The notes: generated by a model from the sequence alone, not told the origin. Shown: positions 18,917-27,998, counted from the stretch's first letter. The stretch is 44,099 bases of DNA from Sphingomonas sp. 37zxx (GCF_000786205.1 NZ_JROH01000030.1:1-44099); one strand, 5' to 3'. Translations and numbers: made by a program.

Positions 18917-21900
18917 TCAGCCCGCCAAGGCCAGTTTCGGACTCATCAGATCGACCGCGCTGATGCCGGGTATCGCCTCCAAGCCCGCGACCAACTCACC
19001 GTCGAGCAGGAAATCCTCGCCCAGCAGCACTTCGGCCTCGCCGCCACCGGCCAGCGCCGCCATCACCCGCACCCGGCCGCGCCCGCCGCGCTGATCGCGC
19101 AATGCCGCCGCCAGCGACGCAACCGCCGCCGCTGACTCCAGCCACAAGGTCAGCACCAGCTTGGCATTGTTCGACAGCGTCTCGAACCCCTGCACCGTCT
19201 TCACGGTCACGCGCGCGGCATCCTCACCCGGACGGCGATCAAGCTCGACCTGCAACAACCCGCAGCCACCCGCCTTTGCCGCTTCCTCCAGCGCGTTGGC
19301 GGTCGATTCTTCGAAACAAGTGGCGGTGATCGTCGCCGATGCGTCCGACAGCGTGACCATCATATAGCGTTTGCCGCGCGCCGAAGTCCGCCAGCGCGCA
19401 TCCTCGATCAGCGCCGAGATCGTCGCCCCTGCCCGCGCGCCATCGGGCACATGGACATCCCCCAGCGCCGCGATCGGCCGGGCGGCGTGTACCTTGGCGA
19501 GATGCGCGTAGCGATCGAGGGGATGCGCCGAGAAGAAGAAACCGAAGGCGTCCTTCTCCGCCCCGATCCGTTCGGCCAGCGTCCAGCTCGCCTTGGCTGG
19601 CAGGCGGATCGGCGGCTCGCTTGCCTCCCCCTCACCGAACAAGCCGCCCTGCCCGCTGGTCTTGCCGGCATGAATCCGCTGCGCGGTCGCCAGTACCGTT
19701 TCGGCGGCGGCATGGACGCCCGGACGGTTGGGTTCGAGCGAATCAAATGCCCCGGCGGCGGCCAGCGTTTCGATCTGGCGCTTATTCAGCATCCGGGGAT
19801 CGACCCGGCGCGCCAGATCGTCGAGCGAGGCAAAGCCGGCGCTGCGGCGCTCTTCGGCGATCTGCTCCATCGCGCGCTCGCCAACGCCTTTCAGCGCACC
19901 CAGGGCATAGCGCACCGCCAGCCCGTCGCCATACGCCTGCACGTCGAACTCGGCTTCGCTCGCATTCACATCGGGGCCAAGGCAGGTCACCCCCAGCCGC
20001 TTCATATCGTCGACGAAGATCGCCAATTTGTCGGTCTGCCCCATGTCGAAGCACATCGACGCGGCATAGAATTCATGCGGATAATGCGCCTTCATCCACG
20101 CGGTCTGATAGGCGAGCAGCGCATAGGCGGCGGCGTGCGACTTGTTGAAGCCATAGCCCGCGAACTTGTCGATCAAGTCGAACAGCGCATTCGCCTCTGC
20201 CGCCTTGATGCCGTTGACGCTCAGGCAGCCATCGACGAATCCCGCGCGCTGCGCGTCCATCTCGGCCTTGATCTTCTTGCCCATCGCGCGCCGCAGCATG
20301 TCTGCGCCGCCAAGGCTGTAGCCAGCCAGCACCTGCGCCGCCTGCATCACCTGTTCCTGATAGACGAAAATCCCATAGGTTTCGTTCAGGATCGGCTCGA
20401 GCAGCGGGTGCGGATAGGTGACCGGCTCCCGCCCGTTCTTGCGCGCGCCGAACATCGGGATGTTGTCCATCGGGCCTGGCCGATAGAGCGAGACCAGCGC
20501 GATGATGTCGCCGAAGTTCGACGGGCGCACCGCCGACAGCGTCCGCCGCATTCCTTCGGATTCGAGCTGGAACACGCCGACGGTGTCGCCGCGCTGGAGC
20601 AATTCATAGACCCCGGCATCATCCCATTCGAGCGTGTCGAGATCGACGCTGATCCCGCGCTTGGCGAGCAGGTCGGTGCCCTTGCGCAGCACCGACAGCG
20701 TCTTGAGGCCCAGAAAGTCGAACTTCACCAGCCCGGCACCCTCGACATATTTCATGTCGAACTGGGTCACCGGCATGTCCGATCGCGGATCGCGATAGAG
20801 CGGCACCAGTTGCGCCAGCGGCCGGTCGCCGATCACGACGCCCGCGGCATGGGTCGATGAATGGCGCGGCAGGCCTTCTAGCTGCTTGGCCAGGTCGAGC
20901 AGCCGGCGAACATCGTCCTCGCGCTCATAGGCATGCGCCATTTCGGACACGCCGTTGATCGCGCGTTCGAGCGTCCAGGGATCGGTCGGGTGGTTGGGCA
21001 CCAGCTTGGCTAGGCGATCGACCTGGCCATAGCTCATCTGGAGCACGCGCCCGGTATCCTTGAGCACCGCGCGTGCCTTCAGCTTACCGAAGGTGATGAT
21101 CTGCGCGACATGGTCGCTGCCATATTTCTGCTGGACGTAGCGGATCACCTCGCCGCGGCGGGTTTCGCAGAAATCGATGTCGAAGTCGGGCATCGACACG
21201 CGCTCGGGATTGAGGAATCGCTCGAACAGCAGCCCCAGCTTCATCGGGTCGAGATCGGTGATCGTCAGCGCCCAGGCGACGACCGAGCCCGCACCCGAAC
21301 CACGCCCCGGACCGACCGGGATGCCATTATCCTTGGCCCATTTGATGAAATCGGCGACGATCAGGAAATAGCCGGGGAAGCCCATGCCGACGATGACGTC
21401 GAGCTCGAATTCCAGCCGGTCGCGATAGGGCTGGGTCCAGTCAGCTTCTTCTTCCCCCCTCCCGCTTTCTGGAGGGCCTGTAAGCTCATGTGCCGCATTC
21501 GCCGACACGCCCTCCCCTAGCCCCTCCCGCGAGCGGGAGGGGAATTTGAGCGACGCGATTTTCGCCAACCGCGCTTTGAGCCCAGCGCGCGCATCCTCGC
21601 GCAGCTTCGTCGCCTCGCCCTCGCGGTCGCCGGCAAGGCTGGGCAGGATCGGCTTGCGATAGGGTGCCGCCACCGCGCATCGCTGTGCCACCACCAGCGT
21701 GTTCGCCAGCGCCTCGGGCAGGTCGGCGAATTGCCGCTCCATCTCCTGCGCGGGCTTCATCCACGCCTCGGGCGAGCTTCGCGTCCGGTCTTCGGACATC
21801 ACATAGGACGAGCTGGCGATGCACAGCATCGCGTCGTGCGCGGCGTGGAAATCAGCCTCGGCAAAGCACGAAGGGTTGGTGGCGACCAGCGGCAGATAGC

Positions 21901-22486
21901 GGTCATAGGCGAAGTCGATCAGGCCGGCCTCGGCGCGCATCTCGATCGGATCGCCGCGCCGTGTCAGCTCGATATAGAGCCGGTCGGGGAAGAGCTGTTC
22001 GAGCGCGGCGAGATAGGCAACCGCTTCACTGTCCTGCCCCTCGGCAAGCAGCCGCGCGAGCGCACCCTCGCCGCCAGCGGTCAGCGCGATCAGCCCGTCG
22101 GTGCGGCTTTCGAGCGCCGATAGCTGAACATGCGGCTCCCATTCGACCGGGCGGCCCAGATGCGCTTCGGAAACCAGCGCGCATAAGTTATTATATCCGG
22201 CCTCGTCCTGCGCATACAGCGCCAACCAATCGACAATCGGCGCGCGCCCCTCGGGGCTGCCGGGTCGCGCGATCGACAGCATCGTGCCGACGATCGGCTG
22301 GACGCCCTCGCTCTTGCATGCATCGCCGAACGCCATCGCCGCATACAGCCCGTTGCGATCGGTAAGCGCGACCGCGGGGAAGTTCAGCCGGCGCGCATGC
22401 TTGGCAATCGCCTTTGGCTCGATCGCGCCGTCGAGCATGGTGTAACAGGAAAAGACGCGGAGGGGCACGAAGCCTGAATGAGACAT
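18917..22486 (-). CDS. dnaE: DNA polymerase III subunit alpha with repeat-derived insert
   Basis: 1189 residues. Replicative DNA polymerase catalytic subunit. It has an N-terminal PHP domain (FVPLRVFSCYTMLDGAI; the usual metal-binding HSxY reads FSCY, so the PHP site is degenerate) and the palm with PGRGSGAGSVVAW and catalytic Asp residues in PDFDIDFCETRRGEVI. Downstream come KFDFLGLKTLSV, SLYRPGPMDNIP and GYGFNKSHAAAYALLAY, then an OB-fold near the C-terminus (RAGATISALIEDARW). Residues about 314-347, between KARLAKI and YRDRLEFEL, are encoded by a GC-rich palindromic repeat inserted in frame (21448-21546). The same repeat stands intact 80 bases upstream of the gene. Confidence 0.97.
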   Translation of the reverse strand: MSHSGFVPLRVFSCYTMLDGAIEPKAIAKHARRLNFPAVALTDRNGLYAAMAFGDACKSEGVQPIVGTMLSIARPGSPEGRAPIVDWLALYAQDEAGYNNLCALVSEAHLGRPVEWEPHVQLSALESRTDGLIALTAGGEGALARLLAEGQDSEAVAYLAALEQLFPDRLYIELTRRGDPIEMRAEAGLIDFAYDRYLPLVATNPSCFAEADFHAAHDAMLCIASSSYVMSEDRTRSSPEAWMKPAQEMERQFADLPEALANTLVVAQRCAVAAPYRKPILPSLAGDREGEATKLREDARAGLKARLAKIASLKFPSRSREGLGEGVSANAAHELTGPPESGRGEEEADWTQPYRDRLEFELDVIVGMGFPGYFLIVADFIKWAKDNGIPVGPGRGSGAGSVVAWALTITDLDPMKLGLLFERFLNPERVSMPDFDIDFCETRRGEVIRYVQQKYGSDHVAQIITFGKLKARAVLKDTGRVLQMSYGQVDRLAKLVPNHPTDPWTLERAINGVSEMAHAYEREDDVRRLLDLAKQLEGLPRHSSTHAAGVVIGDRPLAQLVPLYRDPRSDMPVTQFDMKYVEGAGLVKFDFLGLKTLSVLRKGTDLLAKRGISVDLDTLEWDDAGVYELLQRGDTVGVFQLESEGMRRTLSAVRPSNFGDIIALVSLYRPGPMDNIPMFGARKNGREPVTYPHPLLEPILNETYGIFVYQEQVMQAAQVLAGYSLGGADMLRRAMGKKIKAEMDAQRAGFVDGCLSVNGIKAAEANALFDLIDKFAGYGFNKSHAAAYALLAYQTAWMKAHYPHEFYAASMCFDMGQTDKLAIFVDDMKRLGVTCLGPDVNASEAEFDVQAYGDGLAVRYALGALKGVGERAMEQIAEERRSAGFASLDDLARRVDPRMLNKRQIETLAAAGAFDSLEPNRPGVHAAAETVLATAQRIHAGKTSGQGGLFGEGEASEPPIRLPAKASWTLAERIGAEKDAFGFFFSAHPLDRYAHLAKVHAARPIAALGDVHVPDGARAGATISALIEDARWRTSARGKRYMMVTLSDASATITATCFEESTANALEEAAKAGGCGLLQVELDRRPGEDAARVTVKTVQGFETLSNNAKLVLTLWLESAAAVASLAAALRDQRGGRGRVRVMAALAGGGEAEVLLGEDFLLDGELVAGLEAIPGISAVDLMSPKLALAG
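21448..21546. repeat. Palindromic repeat inserted in frame within dnaE
   Basis: A roughly 100-bp element matching the intergenic copy at 22568-22680. The right half has a perfect hairpin CCCCTCCCGC-GA-GCGGGAGGGG at 21521-21542, preceded by CCCTCCCCTAG. The left half (TTCCCCCCTCCCGCTTTCTG) is degenerate, as if about 16 bases of the left hairpin were lost. On the minus strand it adds PSRSREGLGEGVS and LTGPP...SGRGEE to DnaE. The same peptide motifs appear when the intergenic copy is read in the same frame. Confidence 0.85.
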
Positions 22487-22567
22487 AGCTTCAGGGTAGG
22501 TCGTGCGGCGGAGCGTGGAAAGGGCGGGGGCAAATTATCCACAACCTTCTTTCCCCATTTCCGGCGT

Positions 22568-22680
22568 CCTTCTTCCCCCCTCCCGCTTGCGGGAGGGGTC
22601 GGGGGAGGGCCTGTCAAATACGGCCAGTTCTTGGAAGACACACCCTCCCCTAACCCCTCCCGCAAGCGGGAGGGGGATTT
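22568..22680. repeat. Intergenic palindromic (REP/BIME-like) repeat
   Basis: Two inverted copies of a REP-like unit between the dnaE start and the glutathione peroxidase stop. Left hairpin 22577-22598 and right hairpin 22654-22675 are both CCCCTCCCGC-NN-GCGGGAGGGG. Outside the hairpins the halves continue as inverted matches (GGGGGAGGGCCTGT against GGGGAGGGTGTGT), so the whole block can fold as one large structure. Its right end touches the stop codon of the peroxidase gene, where it may act as a 3' terminator or stabiliser. Confidence 0.85.
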
Positions 22681-23158
22681 ACAGTAGTGCTTCAACATCC
22701 TTGGCAATCGCTTCAGGCGTGGTCTGCGGGGCGTAGCGTTCGACCACGTGACCGTCGCGATCAACCAGAAACTTGGTGAAATTCCACTTCACCGCCTTGC
22801 TGCCGAGCAACCCCGGGGCCTGTTCCTTCAAATAGCGGTATAGCGGCGCTGCCTTGTCGCCATTGACGTCGAGCTTGGCATAGACCGGGAAGGTCACGTC
22901 ATAGGTCAGCGAACAAAATTTCGCGATTTCGGCGGCGTCGCCCGGTTCCTGCGCGCCGAACTGGTTGCAGGGAAATCCCAGCACTTCGAACCCGCGATCG
23001 GCAAAGCGGCGGTGCAGCGCTTCGAGCCCGGTATATTGCGGGGTAAAGCCGCATTTCGATGCGACGTTGACGATCAGCAGCACCTTGCCGGCATGATCCG
23101 AAAGATCGGTGGTCTTGCCATCGGCGGCGGTGACGGGAATGGCGGTCAGCTTGGTCAT
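22679..23158 (-). CDS. Glutathione peroxidase family protein
   Basis: 159 residues. A thiol peroxidase of the GPX fold that reduces hydroperoxides, in bacteria often using thioredoxin instead of glutathione. Peroxidatic Cys36 is in [16 protein letters not shown]. The second Cys is in [13 protein letters not shown], whose Gln belongs to the catalytic tetrad, and the Trp-Asn pair is in [13 protein letters not shown]. It is cytoplasmic, with no signal peptide. The ATG overlaps the lolD stop by four bases (ATGA), so it is translationally coupled to the lipoprotein-sorting ABC genes; the functional link is unclear. Confidence 0.93.
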   Translation of the reverse strand: MTKLTAIPVTAADGKTTDLSDHAGKVLLIVNVASKCGFTPQYTGLEALHRRFADRGFEVLGFPCNQFGAQEPGDAAEIAKFCSLTYDVTFPVYAKLDVNGDKAAPLYRYLKEQAPGLLGSKAVKWNFTKFLVDRDGHVVERYAPQTTPEAIAKDVEALL

Positions 23159-23829
23159 TGCAATCTCCCTTCGTGCAGGCGTACCACCCGATCCATTCGC
23201 AGCGCGAGCCGTTCATTATGCGTCGCCACCAGCGCCGACGATCCCTCGCCGCGCACCAGCCGCAGAAATTCGGCAAAAACCACATCGGCGGTTGCTTCGT
23301 CGAGATTTCCGGTCGGCTCGTCGGCCAGCACCAAAGCCGGCCGATTGGCGAGCGCGCGGGCTACCGCGACCCGCTGTTGCTCGCCCCCCGACAATTGGCT
23401 GGGCCGGTGCGTCAGCCGCTGTGCCAGGCCAAGCGCCGACAGCAATTCTTCGGCCCGCGCTTCGGCCTCGGCCTGGGTCGCGCCGTGGATCAGCAGCGGC
23501 AGGATGACGTTTTCGGCAGCGGTGAAGTCGGGCAGCAAATGGTGGAACTGATAGATGAACCCCATCTGGTCGCGCCTTGTGACGGTGCGGCCATTGCTGT
23601 CGAGCTTGGCAACTTCGGTGCCAGCGATGCGGATCGACCCCTCGAACCCGCCTTCGAGCAGGCCCACCGCTTGCAGCAGCGTAGACTTGCCCGATCCCGA
23701 AGGCCCCAGCAGCGCGACGATTTCGCCGGGTGCCACGGCCAGGTCGACGCCGCGCAACACCTCGATCTTATGCCCGCCCTGGTGAAAGGAGCGCTTCAGC
23801 CCGCTGGTCTGGAGGACGGGTTCATTCAT
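23155..23829 (-). CDS. lolD: Lipoprotein-releasing ABC transporter ATPase LolD
   Basis: 224 residues. Drives release of lipoproteins from the inner membrane to LolA. Walker [10 protein letters not shown] (about residue 42), Q-loop, ABC signature [15 protein letters not shown], Walker [14 protein letters not shown] and the H-loop in VATHNERLA are all present. The segment [15 protein letters not shown] and the MacB/LolD-type architecture fit lolD; a MacB-like exporter ATPase would look similar. The partner gene upstream (LolC/E type) overlaps its start by eight bases (ATGAATGA), which supports the assignment. Confidence 0.94.
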   Translation of the reverse strand: MNEPVLQTSGLKRSFHQGGHKIEVLRGVDLAVAPGEIVALLGPSGSGKSTLLQAVGLLEGGFEGSIRIAGTEVAKLDSNGRTVTRRDQMGFIYQFHHLLPDFTAAENVILPLLIHGATQAEAEARAEELLSALGLAQRLTHRPSQLSGGEQQRVAVARALANRPALVLADEPTGNLDEATADVVFAEFLRLVRGEGSSALVATHNERLALRMDRVVRLHEGRLQ

Positions 23830-25072
23830 AGCGAAGCACCTGAACCGGATCGGTACTCGCCGCCTTGAACGCGGGGTACAAGGTGGCGAGGAAGGAAAAG
23901 ACGAACGCCATCAGCACGATGCCTGCAACCTCCCAGGGGTCGGTCTTGGCGGGCAATTCGGTGAGGTAGCGCATCGAGGGGTCCCAGATCTGCTGCCCGG
24001 TCACCGCGCCCATGAAGCTCAGCACCTGCTGGCGGAAGAACAGAAAGATGAAGCCCAGGATTAGCCCGGCGAGTATGCCAAGTGAGCCGATCGTCGTGCC
24101 CACCGTCACGAAAATGCGGATCAGGCCATAGCGCGTTGCCCCCATCGTCCGCAGGATCGCGATGTCTCGCGTCTTGGCACGCACCAGCATGATCAGCGAC
24201 GACAGAATGTTGAACACCGCCACCAGGATCAGGATCGACAGCACGGTGAAGGTGACCAGCCGGTCGACCGCCAGCGCCTCGAATATCTCGGAGTTCAATC
24301 GTCGCCAGTCGTTGAGCACGCCGCGCGCGCCGATCTTTACCGCCAGCGGCTGAAGTATCTCGCCCACCTTGTCAGGATCGACGGTATCGATTTCGACCAT
24401 CCCGACCGAATCGCCCATCAGCAGCAAGGTCTGTGCATCCTCCATCGGCAAGATGACGAACGCCTTGTCATAGTCGAACACCCCAACCTCGAAGATCGCA
24501 CCGATCCGATAGGATACGATGCGCGGCACCGTGCCCATCGGCGTTGCCACCCCCTGAAAGCTGATCAGCGAAATATCGGTGCCCACGGTCGCCCCCAGCG
24601 CCTCGGCCAATCGGGACCCGACCGCGACGGTATTTGACCCGTTGGTCAGCCGCGACAGGTCGCCCAGCACGACATTGTCGCTGATCGTCGGGTTGCCACG
24701 AATGTCCTCGACCCGCATGCCGCGCAGCAACACCGCCTGGGTGCGCCCGTTGAAATCGGCCATCAGCGGCTGCTCGATCAGCGGCGTCGCGCTGGTGACT
24801 CCGGGCGTCGCGCGCGCTTCGCGGACAATGTCGCGCCAGTCGCGCAACTGGCCGCCATAGCCCTGCACCACGGCATGGCCGTTCAGCCCGACGATCTTGT
24901 CGAACAACTCTGCGCGAAAGCCATTCATCACGCTCATGACGATGACCAATGCCGCGACACCCAGCATCACCGCGAACAGGCTGATACCCGCGACCAGGAA
25001 GATGAACGCCTCGCCCCTGCCCGGCAGCAAATAGCGCCGGGCGATCATGCGTTCGTAGCGCGACAGGATCAT
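23822..25072 (-). CDS. Lipoprotein-releasing ABC transporter permease, LolC/E family
   Basis: 416 residues. Inner-membrane subunit that extracts outer-membrane-destined lipoproteins. It has the LolC/E plan: one N-terminal membrane segment (about residues 22-48, [20 protein letters not shown]), a periplasmic domain of about 220 residues, then three membrane segments near residues 270-300, 318-345 and 375-400, ending [15 protein letters not shown]. Only one permease gene is present, so a homodimer of the LolF type is likely, as in many alphaproteobacteria; hence no lolC or lolE symbol is forced. Upstream of lolD. The start at 25072 gives the expected [15 protein letters not shown]. Confidence 0.92.
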   Translation of the reverse strand: MILSRYERMIARRYLLPGRGEAFIFLVAGISLFAVMLGVAALVIVMSVMNGFRAELFDKIVGLNGHAVVQGYGGQLRDWRDIVREARATPGVTSATPLIEQPLMADFNGRTQAVLLRGMRVEDIRGNPTISDNVVLGDLSRLTNGSNTVAVGSRLAEALGATVGTDISLISFQGVATPMGTVPRIVSYRIGAIFEVGVFDYDKAFVILPMEDAQTLLLMGDSVGMVEIDTVDPDKVGEILQPLAVKIGARGVLNDWRRLNSEIFEALAVDRLVTFTVLSILILVAVFNILSSLIMLVRAKTRDIAILRTMGATRYGLIRIFVTVGTTIGSLGILAGLILGFIFLFFRQQVLSFMGAVTGQQIWDPSMRYLTELPAKTDPWEVAGIVLMAFVFSFLATLYPAFKAASTDPVQVLRYE

Positions 25073-25334
25073 GGGAAGCCTTGGGTTACGGGGTATGAAT
25101 TCATGCTGCTATGGGTGCCTTAAGGGCCTGTCACACGCCGCGCAATCAATGCTGTTGCCAAATGAACACATGGTGAAGCGATTCGGATTCACCTTGGTGC
25201 ATTTCCGATGACATCGACCGACGACCCGCCTAGTCAAAAGACGTCGAGACGCAGGCAATGGCCGCGGTTCGGGGAGGCTTCAGGCCCCGCTGATCGAAAG
25301 ATCGGCGCGCTGGCGGAAGCGAAAAAATGGGGGC

Positions 25335-25382
25335 TGACGAGCGATCGTCACGCAGGCGCCCGGATCGGCAACGATCCGGGCG
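25335..25382. ncRNA. Tandem hairpins, possible structured RNA or terminator
   Basis: On the plus strand TGACGA-GCGA-TCGTCA is followed by CGCCCGGATCG-GCAA-CGATCCGGGCG. Both stems are perfect and both loops (GCGA, GCAA) fit the GNRA tetraloop class, which favours function as RNA on the plus strand. On the minus strand the same DNA ends in CCCCCATTTTTT, which could be a terminator for a minus-strand transcript. I cannot match it to a known RNA family. Confidence 0.3.
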
Positions 25383-25586
25383 TTTGTGTGTCTGATGATG
25401 TTCTTTTGTTCGTGGTGAGCAGTCCTGGGGATGTCTTGCCGCCACTGCCACATCCATTTGTCAGACCTTGCTGAAATCGGATCGGCCCATCTTGCCGGGG
25501 CAGGCGCCGTCGAGCCACCGGCCATCCCGTCCAAAAACCCGTGTTGCGATACTTGAAGTCTGAGCGGGCAAAACCAAATTAATGGC

Positions 25587-25675
25587 AGGGCGGTGCCAGA
25601 TGGGCCGCCCTTTAGCCGCGCCGCACAATGGTGGGCGCATCCACATCGTCACGTTGCTCACATGGAGGATTTGAC
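25587..25675 (+). promoter_or_regulatory. ROSE-like RNA thermometer in hsp20 leader
   Basis: The leader ends GTTGCTCACATGGAGGATTT before the ATG. The TTGCTC...GGAGGAT pattern matches the signature of ROSE elements, in which UUGCU pairs imperfectly (with a G-G mismatch) with the Shine-Dalgarno sequence at low temperature and opens on heating. Further stems lie upstream: AGGGCGG/CCGCCCT (25587-25611) and GTGG/CCAC (25631-25644). Placement before a small heat-shock gene is the classical context for ROSE. The family identification is by recalled consensus. Confidence 0.7.
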
Positions 25676-26152
25676 ATGAGCCGTTTTGATTTCACCCCCT
25701 ATCGCCGCTCGACGATCGGCTTTGATCGCTTGTTCGACCTGCTCGAAGCAAGCTCGCGCCAGGCATCGGGCGACAATTACCCGCCCTTTAATCTGGAGCG
25801 GACCGCCGAAGACCAATATCGGATCACGCTTGCGGTCGCCGGGTTCAAGAGCGACGAAATCGACATCGTGGCACAACAGAATTTGCTGCAAGTGTCGGGC
25901 AAGAAGGCCGAAGAGAGCGACGAGCAGCGCGGCGCGTTCCTGCATTTGGGGATCGCCAACCGCAGCTTCGAGCGACGCTTCGAATTGGCCGATTTCGTCC
26001 GGGTCGAAAACGCTGCGTTGGCCGATGGCTTGCTGACGATCGACCTGATCCGCGAAGTACCCGAAGCAATGAAGCCACGCAGGATCGCGATTGCCGGCAG
26101 CCAGCCGCGCGACACCACGATCCTGACGCACCCTACGGCCGAAGCCGCATAA
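25676..26152 (+). CDS. Small heat-shock protein, Hsp20/IbpA family
   Basis: 158 residues. An ATP-independent holdase that binds unfolding proteins. The N-terminus MSRFDFTPYRRSTIGFDRLF is typical of rhizobial class A / IbpA-like sHsps, as is YPPFNLE at the start of the alpha-crystallin domain (about residue 38). The domain runs through YRITLAVAGFKSDEIDI, GIANRSFERRFELADFVRV and ENAALADGLLTIDL, with the conserved beta-strand AxLxxGLL motif. The C-terminal IxI-type contact is RRIAIAG. GGAGG is seven bases before the ATG and is predicted to be masked by the leader. Followed by a good terminator; monocistronic. Confidence 0.95.
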   Translation: MSRFDFTPYRRSTIGFDRLFDLLEASSRQASGDNYPPFNLERTAEDQYRITLAVAGFKSDEIDIVAQQNLLQVSGKKAEESDEQRGAFLHLGIANRSFERRFELADFVRVENAALADGLLTIDLIREVPEAMKPRRIAIAGSQPRDTTILTHPTAEAA

Positions 26153-26203
26153 GGGTGTCGACCAGCTAGCAGGCACCTTGCTCCCTTGGGTGCCGCAGCG
26201 AAG

Positions 26204-26234
26204 GGCACTCGGATCATCGGTCCGGGTGCCTTTT
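26204..26234 (+). terminator. Intrinsic terminator after hsp20
   Basis: 10-bp stem GGCACTCGGA/TCCGGGTGCC (one G-T pair) with a 7-base loop, followed by TTTT. A second hairpin, GGCACC/GGGTGCC, lies just upstream (26172-26195) and could compete for pairing. Confidence 0.75.
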
Positions 26235-26256
26235 GCGTTATCGCATCAGCGATCGA

Positions 26257-27891
26257 TCAGACGAGCCGGCTCTGGCGCACCGCCGCGGCGATGAAGCTTG
26301 CGAACAGCGGATGCGGTTCGAATGGCCGCGACTTCAATTCAGGGTGGAATTGAACGCCGACGAACCACGGATGATCGGGCCGCTCGACGATTTCCGGCAG
26401 AGTCCCGTCGGGTGACATGCCCGAAAATACCAGCCCCGACTTCTCCAGCGCCTCGCGATAATGGGTGTTCACCTCATAGCGATGGCGATGACGCTCCGAA
26501 ATCGTGTCGCTGCCATAGATCGAGGCGACCACACTGTTCCCGGCCAGTCGCGCTTCATAGGCACCAAGCCGCATCGTGCCGCCCAGGTCCCCATTGGCCT
26601 CGCGTTTCTCCAGGCCCTTCTCGCTCATCCATTCGGTGATCAGGCCGACGATCGGCTCGTTGGTCGCGCCGAACTCGGTCGAGGATGCGCCGGCAATGTC
26701 GGCCAAGTCGCGCGCGGTTTCGACGCACGCCATCTGCATGCCGAAGCAAATGCCGAAATAGGGAATCTCGCGCTCACGCGCAAAGCGGACGCTGGCGATC
26801 TTGCCCTCGGCCCCGCGCTCGCCGAACGCGCCAGGCACCAGGATCGCGTCGCAAGGCTCCAGCGCCGCCGCGACCTCGTCATCATTGCCCTCGAACAGCT
26901 CGGCGTCGATCCAGCGGATGTTAACCCGAACCCGGTTGGCGATACCGCCGTGAATCAGCGCTTCGTTGAGCGACTTATAGGCGTCTTGCAGCCCGACATA
27001 TTTGCCGACCACGCCGACGGTCACTTCGCCCTCGGGGTTGGTCAGGCGATCGACGATTTCGGTCCAGCGATCGAGGTTGGGCGCTTCACCCGGCTCGATG
27101 CCGAACGCGCGCAACACTTCGTTGTCCAGCCCTTCGGCATGATATTGCAGCGGTACGGCATAGATGCTCTTGGCGTCGAGCGCCGGGATCACTGCTTCGG
27201 TCGGCACGTTGCAGAACAGCGCGATCTTGTGGCGATCGCTCATCGGCAAGGGGTGCTCGCATCGGCAGACCAGCACATCGGGCTGCACCCCGAGTGCCGC
27301 CAGTTCGCGCACCGAATGCTGGGTCGGCTTGGTCTTCAGCTCGCCGGCTGCGGCGATATAGGGCACCAGCGTCACATGGATGCTGATCGAATTGCCGCGC
27401 CCCAGATCGTTGCGGAGCTGGCGGATCGCCTCGATGAACGGCAGCGATTCGATGTCGCCCACGGTGCCGCCAATCTCGCACAGCACGAAATCCAGGTCTT
27501 CGGTCTCGGCCTGCGCGAACGCCTTGATCGCGTCGGTGACGTGCGGGATCACCTGCACCGTCGCCCCCAGATAATCGCCGCGCCGCTCGCGCGCGATGAT
27601 CGTCTGATAGATGCGGCCTGAAGTGACGTTGTCGGATTGGCGTGCCGAAACCCCGGTGAATCGCTCATAATGGCCAAGGTCGAGATCGGTCTCGGCCCCG
27701 TCGTCGGTGACGTACACCTCGCCATGTTGATACGGGCTCATCGTGCCCGGATCGACATTGAGATAAGGATCGAATTTGCGGATTCGCACCCGATAACCGC
27801 GTGCCTGTAACAGCGCCGCGAGACTGGCCGCCATGAGGCCCTTGCCGAGCGACGAAACCACGCCCCCGGTGATGAAAATATACCGTGCCAT
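26257..27891 (-). CDS. pyrG: CTP synthase
   Basis: 544 residues, the standard length. Converts UTP to CTP using glutamine. N-terminal synthetase: [20 protein letters not shown] (P-loop), [19 protein letters not shown] and ICEIGG-type metal site reading [14 protein letters not shown]-terminal class I amidotransferase: [13 protein letters not shown] with nucleophile Cys, and the His-Glu pair in [14 protein letters not shown] supplies CdsA in this window. Downstream of secG on the same strand with a 107-base gap that contains two hairpins. The start at 27891 is certain from the N-terminal motif. Confidence 0.98.
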   Translation of the reverse strand: MARYIFITGGVVSSLGKGLMAASLAALLQARGYRVRIRKFDPYLNVDPGTMSPYQHGEVYVTDDGAETDLDLGHYERFTGVSARQSDNVTSGRIYQTIIARERRGDYLGATVQVIPHVTDAIKAFAQAETEDLDFVLCEIGGTVGDIESLPFIEAIRQLRNDLGRGNSISIHVTLVPYIAAAGELKTKPTQHSVRELAALGVQPDVLVCRCEHPLPMSDRHKIALFCNVPTEAVIPALDAKSIYAVPLQYHAEGLDNEVLRAFGIEPGEAPNLDRWTEIVDRLTNPEGEVTVGVVGKYVGLQDAYKSLNEALIHGGIANRVRVNIRWIDAELFEGNDDEVAAALEPCDAILVPGAFGERGAEGKIASVRFAREREIPYFGICFGMQMACVETARDLADIAGASSTEFGATNEPIVGLITEWMSEKGLEKREANGDLGGTMRLGAYEARLAGNSVVASIYGSDTISERHRHRYEVNTHYREALEKSGLVFSGMSPDGTLPEIVERPDHPWFVGVQFHPELKSRPFEPHPLFASFIAAAVRQSRLV

Positions 27892-27965
27892 GGGAGAAAG
27901 GGCCTACCGCCGAAACGCGCTGAACAACAAGCGCACGAATCCGGCGCCGATGGAATAAAGATATT

Positions 27966-27981
27966 GGCGGACTGGTCCGCC
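27966..27981 (-). terminator. Hairpin downstream of secG
   Basis: Perfect GGCGGAC/GTCCGCC stem with a 2-base loop 18 bases past the secG stop; the minus strand then reads AATATCTTTATT, a weak U-rich tract. A second perfect stem, TTGGCGC/GCGCCAA at 27991-28010, spans the stop codon itself. Together they may reduce read-through into pyrG. Confidence 0.45.
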
Positions 27982-27998
27982 GCAGCCTGGTTGGCGCG

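Larger units (their letters stand above)
25073..25675. other. 600-base intergenic region, lolC/E to Hsp20
   Basis: Divergent upstream region of the LolC/E permease and Hsp20 genes. Short open frames here (for example 25208-25474 on plus and 25280-25534 on minus) lack ribosome binding sites and recognisable protein features, so I do not call them. It holds a stem GGTGAA/TTCACC near 25172, a tandem pair of stable hairpins at 25335-25382, and the thermometer-like leader of Hsp20 from about 25587. Promoters were not placed. Confidence 0.6.

Noticed and set aside
19451..20860. 469-codon open frame antisense to dnaE
   Set aside because: High G+C content produces long antisense frames. This one has no ribosome binding site, is His/Arg/Gln-rich without motifs, and lies opposite a certain gene.
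22384..22764. 126-codon minus-strand frame reading through the intergenic repeat
   Set aside because: It is the translated repeat plus flanks of dnaE and the peroxidase gene. Useful only as proof that the DnaE insert has the same reading frame.
25335..25382. SRP RNA, 6S RNA or a known riboswitch
   Set aside because: No GGAA-capped SRP core, no 6S bulge layout and no riboswitch consensus I can recall; left as an unclassified structure.
25208..25534. Short open frames in the lolC/E-hsp20 gap
   Set aside because: Overlapping frames on both strands without ribosome binding sites or protein features; the DNA is better explained by RNA hairpins.
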